From NCBI RefSeq assembly GCF_003289625.1, contig NZ_QMBN01000002.1, positions 178,241 to 242,240 of the forward strand: DNA of 64,000 nt. The letters run 5' to 3'. The notes below the pieces were generated by a model. It did no database searches and had not been told where the DNA came from. It was given only the letters and a program-made list of their open reading frames with translations. Positions 26,866 through 36,831 of the stretch are shown in pieces. Position 1 is the first letter of the stretch. Each line of letters opens with the position of its first letter. The stretch comes from Microbacterium sp. SMR1. Its GTDB lineage: Bacteria > Actinomycetota > Actinomycetes > Actinomycetales > Microbacteriaceae. Position numbers and translations under genes: made by a program.

Positions 26866-28614
26866 TCAGCTGCCGGTGCAGACCCGGAGCGTGACGGTCG
26901 ATCCGATCGGGACCTCGCCCGGTGCAAGCGACTGCGACGAGACGGTGCGACCGCCCGCTGCTGCCGCGCAGCCCGGGTCTTCGACGACCTCGGGGATCAG
27001 CTGACGCGATTCCTGCTGCAGCTCGCGCTCGGCGGCCTCGACGGTGTACCCGGTCAGGTCGACGAGGGTCACGGTGCCGCTGGCGACGACGAGGTTGACC
27101 GACGATCCCATGGCGAGAGCCGAGCCCTCGGGCGCCGATGCCTCGATGACCGTGCCGGCAGGCAGGGTCGGATCGTTGCGCGATCGAACGGTGCCCAGCT
27201 GCAGCCCGGCACGTTGCAGCGCTTCGGTCGCCTCGGTGCGTGAGAGGTTCTGGAGGGTCGGGACGGTAGCCATCTCTTGGCCCGTCGAGACGTAGACGGT
27301 CACGCGCTGGCCCGGCGAGAGGGTGATGCCTGCTGCGGGCTCGGTGCTGATGACGTCGCCCGGCGGCACCGCGTCGTCGCTGCGGTCGGAACGGACCGGA
27401 TCCAACTCGGCTTCTTCGATGAGATTCTCCGCCAGGTCCCACGACTTGCCGGCGACCTCCGGCACGACCCGCGACGTACTAGGCACGGTCGTGGTCGTGT
27501 CACGGAATGCCAGGACCCAGATGAGCACCGCGATGAGCAGGGCGGCGAGCACCGCCACTCCGGCCCAGATCCAGCTGACGGGCGGGCCGGACTGCGTGCG
27601 GCGCATCGTGTTGTCGGTGCTGAGCTGACGCAGGGATCGTGCGGTCTCGGCCGCGTGCCGCGGATCCGGCCCGTACAGCTCGCTCGCGAGGGCCCCCATC
27701 TGACGCTTGGTCGGCTGCTTGCCGCCGACCGCCTCGTCGAGTGCGGCACGGAACTCCGTCGCGTCCTGGAATCGCTGGAACGGGCTCTTCGCGAGAGCGC
27801 GCAGCACGACGGCATCCAGCGCGCGCGGCACGTTCTCGACGATCTCCGACGGCGGCAGGGGAGCTTCACTCACGTGCTGGTAGGCGACGGCAACCGGCGT
27901 CTCACCGCGGAACGGCGCCCGCCCGGTGAGCAGTTCGTAGAGCACGACACCGGTCGAGTAGAGGTCGGCGCGCGCGTCTACCGGCTCGCCCTTGGCCTGC
28001 TCGGGGGAGAAGTAGGCCGCCGTGCCGATGATCGCCGTGGTCTCCGCGACCGTCGACGACGAGTCCGAAACGGCCCGGGCGATACCGAAGTCCATGACCT
28101 TCACGGTGCCGGCGTCGGTGATCATGACGTTGCCCGGCTTGATGTCGCGGTGGACGACCCCGGCGCGGTGCGAGTACTCGAGGGCTTCGAGGATGCCGTC
28201 GACGTAGCGCACCGCATCCGACTCGCTGATGGGGCCGGCTTCGACCATGTCCTTCAGCAGTCGACCGGTCACGAGCTCCATGACGATGTACGGCACGGAG
28301 TGCTCGCTGCCGTCGGGGTCGGTCTCGGTGTCCTCCCCAGCGTCGAAGACGCGCACGATGGAGGGGTGGGCCATCCGCGACGCCGCCTGGGCTTCGAGGC
28401 GGAATCGCATCCGGAAGCCGGGGTCGTCAGCGAGCTCGCGCTTGAGAACCTTGATCGCGACGTCTCGCCCTAGGGTGACGTCGTAGCCCCGGTAGACACT
28501 CGCCATGCCGCCGCGCCCGATGGGCTCGTCGATGCGGTAGCGCCCTGACAGCACACGTTGCTCTGCCGACACGTCACTCCCTGCGTTCGACTCGTACTCG
28601 GATGTTGGACTCAT
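26866..28614 (-). CDS. pknB: PASTA-domain Ser/Thr protein kinase PknB
   Basis: A transmembrane kinase of 582 residues. A cytoplasmic kinase domain covers about residues 25-285, with the catalytic [12 protein letters not shown] and DFGIA motifs and the glycine loop IGRGGMASVYRG. After a linker come one transmembrane helix (WAGVAVLAALLIAVLIWVLA) and three PASTA repeats (about residues 385-582), which bind cell-wall fragments. I chose the ATG at 28614, 13 bp after the pknA stop. A longer start at 28662 would lie inside pknA. It is the last gene of the fhaA-to-pknB operon and controls growth and division. Confidence 0.95.
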   Translation of the reverse strand: MSPTSEYESNAGSDVSAEQRVLSGRYRIDEPIGRGGMASVYRGYDVTLGRDVAIKVLKRELADDPGFRMRFRLEAQAASRMAHPSIVRVFDAGEDTETDPDGSEHSVPYIVMELVTGRLLKDMVEAGPISESDAVRYVDGILEALEYSHRAGVVHRDIKPGNVMITDAGTVKVMDFGIARAVSDSSSTVAETTAIIGTAAYFSPEQAKGEPVDARADLYSTGVVLYELLTGRAPFRGETPVAVAYQHVSEAPLPPSEIVENVPRALDAVVLRALAKSPFQRFQDATEFRAALDEAVGGKQPTKRQMGALASELYGPDPRHAAETARSLRQLSTDNTMRRTQSGPPVSWIWAGVAVLAALLIAVLIWVLAFRDTTTTVPSTSRVVPEVAGKSWDLAENLIEEAELDPVRSDRSDDAVPPGDVISTEPAAGITLSPGQRVTVYVSTGQEMATVPTLQNLSRTEATEALQRAGLQLGTVRSRNDPTLPAGTVIEASAPEGSALAMGSSVNLVVASGTVTLVDLTGYTVEAAERELQQESRQLIPEVVEDPGCAAAAGGRTVSSQSLAPGEVPIGSTVTLRVCTGS

Positions 28615-28627
28615 GGCCGAACCGGAA

Positions 28628-30469
28628 TCAGTCGTCGCTTCCGCTGCCGTTCCCGTTTCCACCGCCGTTGCTGCCGCCGTTGCCCGGCTGACTGGGCTGC
28701 GGCGACTGAGCCGGCTGGATCGTAGCGGCAGCCTCCGAGGAGACGGGGGACGTCCGGTCGCCGCTCTCGCCTGCGCACGTCACGGTGTACGTCACCGACA
28801 GCGCGCCGGAGTCGCCCACGGTGACCGTGGCGGGGCGCTGGTTGAGGCTGAAGCTCGAGGTGGTCTGGCCGTTGGCGAAGGTGCCGCCCGACACGGTGAA
28901 GCGGTACTCCGAGGGCGTGAGCCCAGCCGGGCAAGAGTAGCTCGACCACATGACCTGCACACTGGATCGTGCGGTGACGCTCGTGACGGTCTGGCCGTTC
29001 GACTGGATCGTCGGCGCCGCCGGCGCATCGAGGGGGCTCTGCTCGGCGTACGAGGTCAGAGTCACCGAGTCGGTCGGCTTGACGTTGCCGAGCGGAACGA
29101 CCTCGTAGACCTGGCCGATCTGGTCCTCGCTCGGGGCCGGGTTGCCCGGCGCGCAGGTGACGTTCTCGAGGCCCGCCTGTGCCGCGACGGCGAGGGCGTC
29201 CTCGCACGAGCGGCCGGTGAGTCCGAGACCGTCGACATTGATCGTCGAGGGGCCACTCGGGCTCGGGGGCGCCGAGGGAGTGTCAACGGGGGTCGACGGT
29301 GCCGAGCTCGTCGGACTCGACGGAGCGGGCTCGGGGTCTCCGCCGCCGGAGAGCAGGGCGAACAGCGTGCCGCCGAGCACGATGACGAGCAGGGCGATGA
29401 GCGCGACGAGCGGCCAGGTCCACCGGCTGCGCTTGCGCTTCGGCGTCTCGGCGAGGTTGTCGTCCGCAGCAGCGGCTTCGGACGCAGCGCCCGCCGCACC
29501 CGCGGCCGCGAGGCCGGCCCCGGCAGCGGCGGCTCCGGCCGGGAGCAGCAACGTCGCCGTGTCGCCGCCTGCGGAGGGCATCAGCTGCGTGACGTCGCTC
29601 GTGCCCGCACCGGCCGCGATCGCCGGCACCGCGGCATGCGCCGCGGCGAGATCGCCACGGCGAAGAGCGGATGCCGCGCGCGCGACGGCCGAGGCGGATG
29701 CCGGACGGTCGTCGGGCTTCTTCGCGATCATCGCGAGGATGAGCTTCTGCACCGGGTCGGAGACGGTGGCGGGGAGCGGCGGCGGCTGCTCGTTGATCTG
29801 CGCCATGGCGATCGCGACCTGCGACTCGCCCGTGAACGGACGCTTTCCCGCGACGGACTCGTACGCGACGATGCCGAGCGAGTAGATGTCGGTGGCCGGC
29901 GAAGCCGGGTGCCCCGACGCCTGCTCGGGGGAGAGGTACTGCACCGTGCCCATGACCTGACCGGTCGCGGTGAGCGGAACCTGGTCGGCGATACGCGCGA
30001 TGCCGAAGTCGGTGATCTTCACACGGCCGTCGGGCGTGATGAGAAGGTTGCCGGGCTTGATGTCGCGGTGCACGAGGCCCGCGGCGTGCGCAGCCTGCAG
30101 CGCAGAGGCGGTCTGGGCGACGATGTCGAGCGTCTTGTCGGACGACAGCGAGCCCTCGCGCTCGAGGATCGTCGACAGCGCCTCGCCGGGTACCAGCTCC
30201 ATCACCAGGAAGGCGCTGCCGTTCTCCTCGCCGTAGTCGAAGACGCTCGCGATGCCCTCGTGGTTCACGAGCGCCGCGTGACGGGCCTCGGCGCGGAAGC
30301 GCTCGAGGAACCCGGGGTCGCCCATGTACTCGTCTTTGAGGATCTTGATCGCGACGGTGCGGCCGATGACGTGGTCAGTGGCTTCCCACACCTCGCCCAT
30401 ACCGCCGATCGCGATCCGCGAATCCAGTTCGTAACGCCCGCCGAAGCTCACGCCTTGCATGGGTCTCAT
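28628..30469 (-). CDS. pknA: Ser/Thr protein kinase PknA-like, with extracellular domain
   Basis: A 613-residue kinase with an N-terminal catalytic domain ([37 protein letters not shown]), an Ala-rich linker, a transmembrane helix at about residue 365-385, and a long extracellular part. That part holds a Pro/Ser-rich stalk, one PASTA-like unit around [17 protein letters not shown] with cysteines, a beta-rich segment with two further cysteines, and a Gly/Asn/Ser-rich tail. Start at the ATG at 30469, overlapping the pbpA stop (ATGA). Mycobacterial PknA has no such extracellular region. Co-transcribed with pbpA and pknB. Confidence 0.93.
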   Translation of the reverse strand: MRPMQGVSFGGRYELDSRIAIGGMGEVWEATDHVIGRTVAIKILKDEYMGDPGFLERFRAEARHAALVNHEGIASVFDYGEENGSAFLVMELVPGEALSTILEREGSLSSDKTLDIVAQTASALQAAHAAGLVHRDIKPGNLLITPDGRVKITDFGIARIADQVPLTATGQVMGTVQYLSPEQASGHPASPATDIYSLGIVAYESVAGKRPFTGESQVAIAMAQINEQPPPLPATVSDPVQKLILAMIAKKPDDRPASASAVARAASALRRGDLAAAHAAVPAIAAGAGTSDVTQLMPSAGGDTATLLLPAGAAAAGAGLAAAGAAGAASEAAAADDNLAETPKRKRSRWTWPLVALIALLVIVLGGTLFALLSGGGDPEPAPSSPTSSAPSTPVDTPSAPPSPSGPSTINVDGLGLTGRSCEDALAVAAQAGLENVTCAPGNPAPSEDQIGQVYEVVPLGNVKPTDSVTLTSYAEQSPLDAPAAPTIQSNGQTVTSVTARSSVQVMWSSYSCPAGLTPSEYRFTVSGGTFANGQTTSSFSLNQRPATVTVGDSGALSVTYTVTCAGESGDRTSPVSSEAAATIQPAQSPQPSQPGNGGSNGGGNGNGSGSDD

Positions 30470-31923
30470 CTGTTCAGCACCGCCTCGATAACCTTCTTCG
30501 CAATGGGGGCTGCGATCCCGCTGCTCGTCCCGGCCTGCCCCTGGCCGCCCCCGTTCTCGACCATCACAGTGACGGCCACCTGGGGGTTGTCCGCCGGCGC
30601 GAAGCCGGTGAACCACAACGTGTACGGATCGCCTGGACCGTGCTCCGCAGTGCCCGTTTTTCCGGCGACATCGACGCCGTCTATTCTTGCACCGCTCGCC
30701 GCTCCGTCACGGACATTGGCGACCATGAGCGTCCGCATCTGCTCGGCGACATCCTTGCTGAGAGCACGGCCGAACTCGCTCGGCTCGAACTTCTCCTGCA
30801 CGGTCAGATCGGGTGCGACGACGGAGTCGAGAAGCTGCGGCTTCATCACCATGCCGCCGTTCGCGATGCCGGCCGAGACCTGGTTGATCTGCAGCGGCGT
30901 CGCGGTCACGTCCCCCTGACCGAACCCCGAGAGCGCCGTGCGGGCGTCGTTCAGCCCGCGGGGGTACTGTGACGCGGCGGTCGCGAGCGGGATCTCCATC
31001 TCGCTGTTGAAGCCGAACTTCTCGGCCTCTTCGCGGATGGCGTCGTCGCCGAGCTCGACAGCCAGTTCGGCCATCGGGATGTTGCAGCTGAGCCGCAGCG
31101 CGGTCGCGAGAGTGACCGTGTCGCCGGGGCCACAGGTGCCGAGGTCGAAGTTGTGAAGCGTGTTGCTCGTGCCGGGGATCGTCCACGTCGCCGGGTTCGG
31201 GAACGTCGACTCGGGCGTGTACTTGCCCGACGACAGCGCAGCGGAGGCCACGACGAGCTTGAACGTCGATCCCGGCGGGTTGAGATCGCCGTCGATCGCC
31301 CGATTGAAGAGCGGCTTGAGCGGGTCGGCCGCGAGTTCGTCGTACGCGGCGTTGACGCCGGCGGATTCGTGCGACGCCAGCAGGTTGGTGTCGAAGCTCG
31401 GGCTCGTGACCATGGCGAGGATGCGTCCGGTCGAGGGGTCGCTCGCGACGACGGCGCCCTCGTAGCCCTGGAGTGCGTCGAAGGCCGCCTGCTGGATTCT
31501 CGGGTCCACCGTGAGCAGGACGTTCGATCCGCGCGCCGGTGCGCCCGAGATGATCTGCTCGAGACGGGCGAGGAACTGGGTGTCGTCGGTGCCGGAGAGC
31601 GACTGGTTCATGATCTGCTCGATCCCCGACGACGACCCGAGCACCGGGTTGATCCAGCCGGTGAGGGGCGCCCACATGGCGGCATCCGTGTACTGGCGCT
31701 GCCAGGAGTAGATGTCGCCGCTCGGCACGGATGCCGCCACGACCGAACCGCCCGCGATGATCGAACCGCGCTGCACCTCGAACGAGTCGTACAGCGTCCG
31801 CCGGTTGCCCGGGTTCTCGTTGAGCGCCTGGGCCTGAATCACCTGGATCCAGCTGGTCGAGATGAACAGGGCGAGGAACATCGCCAGCATCACGAAGCTG
31901 AGTCGTCGCAGTTCCTTGGTCAT
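30466..31923 (-). CDS. pbpA: Penicillin-binding protein PbpA (class B transpeptidase)
   Basis: Class B PBP of 485 residues that cross-links peptidoglycan. It has an N-terminal signal anchor ([21 protein letters not shown]), a dimerisation domain, and a penicillin-binding domain with the catalytic triplet serine in PGSTFKLV, the SCN motif in LSCNIP, and KTG in [11 protein letters not shown]. The ATG at 31923 overlaps the rodA stop. The longer open frame adds no family residues. The pairing with RodA/FtsW just upstream fits a combined glycosyltransferase/transpeptidase unit, and the kinases of the same operon are its likely regulators. Confidence 0.95.
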   Translation of the reverse strand: MTKELRRLSFVMLAMFLALFISTSWIQVIQAQALNENPGNRRTLYDSFEVQRGSIIAGGSVVAASVPSGDIYSWQRQYTDAAMWAPLTGWINPVLGSSSGIEQIMNQSLSGTDDTQFLARLEQIISGAPARGSNVLLTVDPRIQQAAFDALQGYEGAVVASDPSTGRILAMVTSPSFDTNLLASHESAGVNAAYDELAADPLKPLFNRAIDGDLNPPGSTFKLVVASAALSSGKYTPESTFPNPATWTIPGTSNTLHNFDLGTCGPGDTVTLATALRLSCNIPMAELAVELGDDAIREEAEKFGFNSEMEIPLATAASQYPRGLNDARTALSGFGQGDVTATPLQINQVSAGIANGGMVMKPQLLDSVVAPDLTVQEKFEPSEFGRALSKDVAEQMRTLMVANVRDGAASGARIDGVDVAGKTGTAEHGPGDPYTLWFTGFAPADNPQVAVTVMVENGGGQGQAGTSSGIAAPIAKKVIEAVLNR

Positions 31924-33305
31924 CCGATCACCACCCGGGGTCGAGAGCGAACCGCATCCGAGATGCGGAGGAGGAGGGCCACGATGATCCAGTTGGCCAC
32001 GAGGGACGAGCCGCCGGCAGCCAGGAACGGTGTCGTAAGCCCCGTCAGCGGGATGACGCGGGTCACACCGCCGACCATGATGAACACCTGCAGCGCGATC
32101 GTGAACGACAGGCCCGTCGCGAGGAGCTTGCCGAAGTCGTCCTGACCGGCGAGGCCGATGCGCACGCCGCGGCTCGTGAACACCATGTAGAGGCACAGCA
32201 GGGCGAAGACGCCGATGAGGCCGAGCTCCTCACCGAGGCTCGGGAAGATGTAGTCGCTCTGCGACAAGGGCGTCATCCAGGGGCGACCCTGGCCGAGCCC
32301 CGTGCCGATGAAGCCGCCCTTGGCGAGGCCGTACAGGCCGTTGATGAGCTGGAAGCTTCCGCCGGCGGCGTCGACATTGTTCGGGTCGAACGGGTTCAGC
32401 CAGTTCTGGAAGCGGCCGTTGACGTAGGGGAGCACCTGCGAGGCGAGGATCACGCCGGCGAGAACCAGGCTCAGGCCGATCATGACCCAGCTGGTCTTAC
32501 CGGTCGCGACGTAGAGCATCGCGATGAACATGCCGAAGATCAGGGTTCCGGTGCCGAGGTCGCGCTGCAGCACGATGATGCCCAGCGAGATCGCCCAGAT
32601 CACGAGGACCGGACCGAGCTCGCGAGCTCGCGGCCAGGTGACCCCGAGGAATCGAGTTCCGACCGATGTGAGGGATTCGCGCGTGCGGACGAGGTAGCCC
32701 GCGAAGAAAATCGCGAGGGCGATCTTCGCGAGTTCGCCGGGCTGGAACGACACGATGCCACCGATCGATACCCAGACGTCGGCGCCGGCTTCGACGCCGA
32801 GGCCCGGGACGAACGGAAGGAGCAGCAGCGCGATGCCCGCGAACCCGAACACGTAGGTGTACCGGAAGAGCACACGGTAGTTGCGGAGGGCGATGACGAC
32901 GATGAGGGCTGCCACGAGGGCGATCGCGCACCAGACGATCTGACGGACGGCCAGCATGTCCCAGCCGGCCGACGTGCCCTCGAGGTCGATCCGATAGATC
33001 ATGGCGATGCCGATGCCCGAGAGAAGCGTGGCGATCGGGACCACGAACGGGTCGGCGTCGCGCGCCCGGAGGCGCAGCACCACGTGGATGGCCAGTGCGA
33101 GCGCGTCGAGCACGGCGCAGTAGATCAGGAACGACGAGTCGATCGCCCCGTTCTTTCCGAGCTGCACGAGGGCGAGGGCCGCGGCGTTGATGACGAACGC
33201 GAACAGGAGCAGGCCCAGCTCGCGGTTGCGCTGCGTCTGCGGCATCCGCAGTTTGCGCAGCGCCTTGATGACCGAGGTGTCGGCCGAGACGGCGGTGCCG
33301 GTCAC
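31920..33305 (-). CDS. rodA: Peptidoglycan glycosyltransferase RodA/FtsW family (SEDS)
   Basis: A polytopic membrane enzyme of 461 residues with about 10 to 12 hydrophobic helices. The SEDS motifs are visible: WVSIGGIVSFQPGELAKIALAI, LVLQRDLGTGTLIFG with the catalytic aspartate in IIVLQRDLGT, and NGLYGLAKGGFIGTGLGQG. It uses lipid II to build glycan chains together with a class B PBP (pbpA, overlapping). GTG start at 33305, sharing GTGA with the pstP stop. SEDS members cannot be split into RodA or FtsW by sequence alone, but the operon context favours RodA. Confidence 0.95.
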   Translation of the reverse strand: MTGTAVSADTSVIKALRKLRMPQTQRNRELGLLLFAFVINAAALALVQLGKNGAIDSSFLIYCAVLDALALAIHVVLRLRARDADPFVVPIATLLSGIGIAMIYRIDLEGTSAGWDMLAVRQIVWCAIALVAALIVVIALRNYRVLFRYTYVFGFAGIALLLLPFVPGLGVEAGADVWVSIGGIVSFQPGELAKIALAIFFAGYLVRTRESLTSVGTRFLGVTWPRARELGPVLVIWAISLGIIVLQRDLGTGTLIFGMFIAMLYVATGKTSWVMIGLSLVLAGVILASQVLPYVNGRFQNWLNPFDPNNVDAAGGSFQLINGLYGLAKGGFIGTGLGQGRPWMTPLSQSDYIFPSLGEELGLIGVFALLCLYMVFTSRGVRIGLAGQDDFGKLLATGLSFTIALQVFIMVGGVTRVIPLTGLTTPFLAAGGSSLVANWIIVALLLRISDAVRSRPRVVIG

Positions 33306-34537
33306 GATGATCCTCCGTCCACGCGCAGATTCTCGACGATGGCTTGGGCCTCGGCGAGCGAGTCGGCTGAGATGGTCTGCTTCACCAGGTCGAGCTGGTA
33401 GGGAGCCAGGTCGGCGAGGGGGATTCCGGTGTCCTCCTCGGGCGAGGAGAGCGAGATCGGTCCGATGCTCGGCGGGATGCCGCGGTAGATCACGACCGTG
33501 TCTTCGTCGACGCCGACGAAGTAGCGCGTCTGCGTCCAGCTATAGGCACCGAAGAGCACGACCCCGATCGCCGCCAGGATGACGATGAAGCCGGCGAACC
33601 AGGTGATCCGGCGGCGACGTGCGCGGCGGCGGTCCTCCTCGATCAGCTCCTCGAGGAACTCCGCGGCAGGCTCGAAGTGCGTGGGCTCGTTCGCGGCCTG
33701 GCGAGCAGGATGCAGCCAGCTGCTGCGCTGCGGGCGAGCGGCGGGCACCTCGATACCGAGCGGGTGCGACGCCGACCCCACGACCGTCGGCGGTCCGCTG
33801 AACAGCGGGTGCTGGCCTCCGACGTCGACGATGACGATCGTGACGTTGTCGGGCGCACCGCCGTCGAGGGCCTGCTTGAGGAGGCTGTCGGCCGTGCGGC
33901 CCGGAGCCCAGCCCTGCCCGAGCGCCTTCGCGGTGTGGGCGTCGTCGACGACGCCCGACAGTCCGTCGGAGCACAGCAGCCACCGGTCGCCGGGCTGCGT
34001 GGGCATGATGAACGTGTCGATCTCGGGATCGGGGTCCATGTCACCGAGCACACGCATGAGCACCGAACGGCGCGGGTGGTAGCGAGCCTCTTCGGGGGTG
34101 ATGCGGCCCGAGTCGACCAGACGCTGCACGAACGTGTGGTCCGTCGTGATCTGGGTGAGCGCCCCGTCGCGGAAGAGGTACAGGCGCGAGTCGCCGATGT
34201 GCGCAATCACGGCGTATTCGTCGACCATGACGAGCGCGCTGACGGTCGTGCCCATGCCGGCGAGCTCGGGGCGCACCTTGACGGTGCTGATCAGCTCTGC
34301 AGCGGTGTCGGCCAGCGCTTCCCGCAGGGCGGCCTCGGCCTCGGTGGTCGTGGAGAACGCTTGGTCGAGGCTCTCGAGCCGTCGAACCGCGAGGCTCGAG
34401 GCGACGTCGCCACCGGCATGCCCGCCCATGCCATCCGCGACGACGAACAGGTTCGAACCGCAGAAGCCCGAGTCCTGGTTGTTGGAGCGCACCTTCCCGG
34501 TATGCGAGATGGCGGCGCTGGAGCCCTGGAAGACCAT
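33302..34537 (-). CDS. pstP: PP2C-family serine/threonine phosphatase PstP
   Basis: Membrane-anchored phosphatase of 411 residues that reverses PknA/PknB signalling. The N-terminal 240 residues show the PP2C metal-binding pattern NNQDSGF, VADGMGGHAGGDVAS, LCSDGLSGVVDD and APDNVTIVIVDV. A linker with an acidic and basic stretch leads to one transmembrane helix (about 310-330) and an external tail. Stop overlaps the rodA start. Nine bp separate it from the fhaB stop, and the whole operon reads toward pknB. Confidence 0.95.
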   Translation of the reverse strand: MVFQGSSAAISHTGKVRSNNQDSGFCGSNLFVVADGMGGHAGGDVASSLAVRRLESLDQAFSTTTEAEAALREALADTAAELISTVKVRPELAGMGTTVSALVMVDEYAVIAHIGDSRLYLFRDGALTQITTDHTFVQRLVDSGRITPEEARYHPRRSVLMRVLGDMDPDPEIDTFIMPTQPGDRWLLCSDGLSGVVDDAHTAKALGQGWAPGRTADSLLKQALDGGAPDNVTIVIVDVGGQHPLFSGPPTVVGSASHPLGIEVPAARPQRSSWLHPARQAANEPTHFEPAAEFLEELIEEDRRRARRRRITWFAGFIVILAAIGVVLFGAYSWTQTRYFVGVDEDTVVIYRGIPPSIGPISLSSPEEDTGIPLADLAPYQLDLVKQTISADSLAEAQAIVENLRVDGGSS

Positions 34538-34546
34538 ACGTGCGGG

Positions 34547-35104
34547 CTACTTCCGCAGTTCGAACGTCGTCGCGCCGACCTTGATCGGCGCACCCACGAC
34601 GATCGGAACCGGAGAAGCGACGCGCTCGCCGTCGTGCCACGTGCCGTTGGTCGAGTCGAGATCCTGGATCATCCACTGATTGCCCCACAGCACCAGACGC
34701 GCGTGGTGGCTCGACGTGTAGTCGTCGCGGATGACGAGGCCTGACTCGCTCGAGCGGCCGATGGTCAGCGGCTCGGAGCCGAGCGGAAGCTCGAGGCCGG
34801 CCTTGGGCCCGCTCGTGATGACGATGCGCGACACGGCGTCGGTCGTCGCCTTTCCGCCCTTACCTGCCGGGGCCGGGGTGCCGACCGCGCCGACGGCGGC
34901 AGTCGCGGCATCCGGAGACGACGTGGGCGGACGGGTGACCGCGGGGCTCGCCGCCTGCGCGGCTCCCGCGGCCGCCGGCTCGGGGAGCTTGCGCACCTTC
35001 ACGCCGAACAGGTCGGCGCGCAGCGAGTACACGACGGCGAAGACGAAGAACCACAGCAGGACCAGGAAGCCGATCTGCAGCAGCAGGAGGGTGAGCGGAC
35101 TCAT
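34547..35104 (-). CDS. fhaB: FHA-domain protein FhaB (FipA-like)
   Basis: A 185-residue protein with an N-terminal hydrophobic helix (LLLLQIGFLVLLWFFVFAVVYSL), a Pro/Ala/Thr-rich linker and a C-terminal FHA domain (about residues 100-180). The domain has GRSSESGLVIRDDYTSSHHARL and LDSTNGTWHDGERV, which bind phosphothreonine. By family knowledge it links kinase PknA/PknB signalling to division. The ATG overlaps the fhaA stop (ATGA). Domain order and length match actinobacterial FhaB. Confidence 0.94.
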   Translation of the reverse strand: MSPLTLLLLQIGFLVLLWFFVFAVVYSLRADLFGVKVRKLPEPAAAGAAQAASPAVTRPPTSSPDAATAAVGAVGTPAPAGKGGKATTDAVSRIVITSGPKAGLELPLGSEPLTIGRSSESGLVIRDDYTSSHHARLVLWGNQWMIQDLDSTNGTWHDGERVASPVPIVVGAPIKVGATTFELRK

Positions 35105-35841
35105 CGGGCCTCACCTCGGGTGTCGTACATGCGGGTCGCGTCGGCCGCCGACATCCGGGGCCGCGCAGGAGCCTGCGCCTGTGGGACGACGCGGAAGACG
35201 ATGTCGGTGCGACCGATGCGCACGACGCCCTCCGACGGCAGGGCGGCCTCGCTGACCCGCGCGCCGTTGAGCTGGGTGCCGTTCGTCGAACCGAGGTCGC
35301 GCACCATGGCGCGCTCGCCGTCCCAGAGGATCTCGACGTGCTTCCGGCTGGTTCCGGCATCCGGGATGGTGATGTCGGCGTCGCTGCCGCGCCCGATGAC
35401 GGTGCGGGCTGCGACGATCGGATGCCGCGTGCCGTCGATGTCGAGCACGGCCTGCCACGACACGCGGGCGCCCGCATCGGAGTTGGAGTCGACGCGGACG
35501 GTGCCGGTCGAGAGCTGCGGGTCGTCCTGGAGGGAGACCGAGACGGCACCCGAGAACGAGTAGCCCTGAGCCTTGGCGTGCTTCTCGACCAGACCGCGGA
35601 GTTCGTCGAGGAGAGCGGGCCCGATCGCGTTCATGCGCTCGGCGTCGTTGTCGGACAGGCGCACCGTGAAGGCGTTCGGAACGAGGATGCGGTCGCGACT
35701 GACGACGGCGGCCTTCTTGTCGAGTTCGCTGCGGAGGGCGGAGGCGATCTCCACTGGCTGGACGCCGCTGCGGAAGGTCTTGGCGAACGCGCCGTTGACG
35801 GCACGCTCGAGACCCTTCTCGAAGCTGTCTAGTAGTCCCAC
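35101..35841 (-). CDS. fhaA: FHA-domain protein FhaA (DUF3662-FHA)
   Basis: A 246-residue soluble protein. The N-terminal DUF3662 domain begins GLLDSFEKGLERAVNGAFAK. The C-terminal FHA domain (about 155-230) has GRGSDADITIPDAGTSRKHVEI and LGSTNGTQLNG. It is a phosphothreonine reader in the PknB pathway of peptidoglycan synthesis. I chose the GTG at 35841 because GAGGAG lies 4 bases upstream. The frame up to 35976 is open but unsupported. It is the first gene of the operon, so the promoter should lie in 35842-35982. Confidence 0.94.
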   Translation of the reverse strand: MGLLDSFEKGLERAVNGAFAKTFRSGVQPVEIASALRSELDKKAAVVSRDRILVPNAFTVRLSDNDAERMNAIGPALLDELRGLVEKHAKAQGYSFSGAVSVSLQDDPQLSTGTVRVDSNSDAGARVSWQAVLDIDGTRHPIVAARTVIGRGSDADITIPDAGTSRKHVEILWDGERAMVRDLGSTNGTQLNGARVSEAALPSEGVVRIGRTDIVFRVVPQAQAPARPRMSAADATRMYDTRGEAR

Positions 35842-35982
35842 GGGGCTCCTCAGGCAGGCGGATGGTTGCTTCATCGTAGTCAGCGAGGCTGAACGGACCA
35901 TGCATTGGGGCTCGGATCGCGGCTCAGGAGCCGTCATCGGCGTGATATCCTCGGGAAGTTGAGTTCGTGGAAACACGTTCTC

Positions 35983-36066
35983 GCGCGAGTGGCGGAATAG
36001 GTAGACGCGCTGGCTTCAGGTGCCAGTGCCCGCAAGGGCGTGGGGGTTCAAGTCCCCCCTCGCGCA
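35983..36066 (+). tRNA. tRNA-Leu (anticodon CAG)
   Basis: An 84-nt cloverleaf with a long variable arm. The acceptor GCGCGAG pairs with CTCGCGC, with discriminator A. The anticodon stem CTGGC/GCCAG encloses TTCAGGT with anticodon CAG. The T loop has GTTCAAGTCC. Confidence 0.96.
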
Positions 36067-36075
36067 CAGTGAGAC

Positions 36076-36110
36076 GAAGGCCTCCGACCGGGAAACCGGC
36101 GGAGGCCTTC
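36076..36110 (+). terminator. Stem-loop after tRNA-Leu
   Basis: GAAGGCCTCCG at 36076-36086 pairs with CGGAGGCCTTC at 36100-36110. An inner CCGG-GAAA-CCGG hairpin is nested inside. No T tract follows, so it may be a weak terminator. Confidence 0.65.
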
Positions 36111-36203
36111 GGCGTTCCCAGCAGGTTCGCGTGGACGATGATCGGCCCGCCCTGGGGGATAGCGCCCGGCTGGGGGTGGGGCGAGAGCTCGTAGCATCAC
36201 CCC

Positions 36204-36602
36204 ATGGGCATGCAGAGGACGATCGTCGATCCGCAGACGTGGCTGGAAGTCATCGTGCCCGACTTCGCGACCGATGAGGAAGCTCTCGATCGCTCGCGTC
36301 GCCGAGAAGCTGGCGGGGTACCGGCGGTCAAAATGGAGCCCGACTACGGCTGTATCTTGCCGCTCTGATCCGAGAGCAGCGGCGCCGTGGAAGACATCGC
36401 TCGTCGCCTCCCCGAGGACGTGGTCCGAGACCTCATGCTTTGGCAGGAACGGTTCGAGGCGGGATACGTCTTCCCGACAGGTTGGCGTTCCGACGGGCAC
36501 CGCAGCGAGTGGCTGGAGCAGGGCGAGCGACTGTTCACAGTCGTAGAGAAGGCCCTCTGGTCAGACTTCGACGTCATCCCGAGCTTTCGGGGCGCGGCGT
36601 GA
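36204..36602 (+). pseudogene. Small protein gene split by an in-frame TGA
   Basis: One reading frame runs from ATG 36204 to the stop at 36600-36602 and is broken only by TGA at 36366-36368. The first part is 54 codons ending GCILPL. The second resumes with SESSGAVEDIARRLPEDVVRD and ends FDVIPSFRGAA. TGA replaces a codon after PL, where a tryptophan (TGG) would be one substitution away and would suit the aromatic-rich context. A downstream GTG at 36387 could restart translation. There is no clear ribosome binding site at 36204. I do not recognise a family. A true nonsense mutation, a sequencing error or two separate small genes are all possible. Confidence 0.55.
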
Positions 36603-36831
36603 CTACTGATCATGAGCGTGATTACTCATCATGAATCAGACACGTCGCGCGCCAAGCTCTAGCAGGTGCTGCCGGTGGTCGGGTACGCGGCGATCAAGCG
36701 ACCGCTATCCACCGCTTGCGCCGTGATCGTCATACAGGATGCCTGCCAGCGGTGTCTTACGCGCCGCACATCGCGTGCGGATACGTTCGCGCCGCGGGCG
36801 CGGGGCGCGCCACGCGAGGAGAGGACTCCCT

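Noticed and set aside
36366..36368. TGA as a selenocysteine codon
   Set aside because: There is no visible selenocysteine insertion stem-loop, and no sel genes are in the window. Nonsense or sequencing error is simpler.
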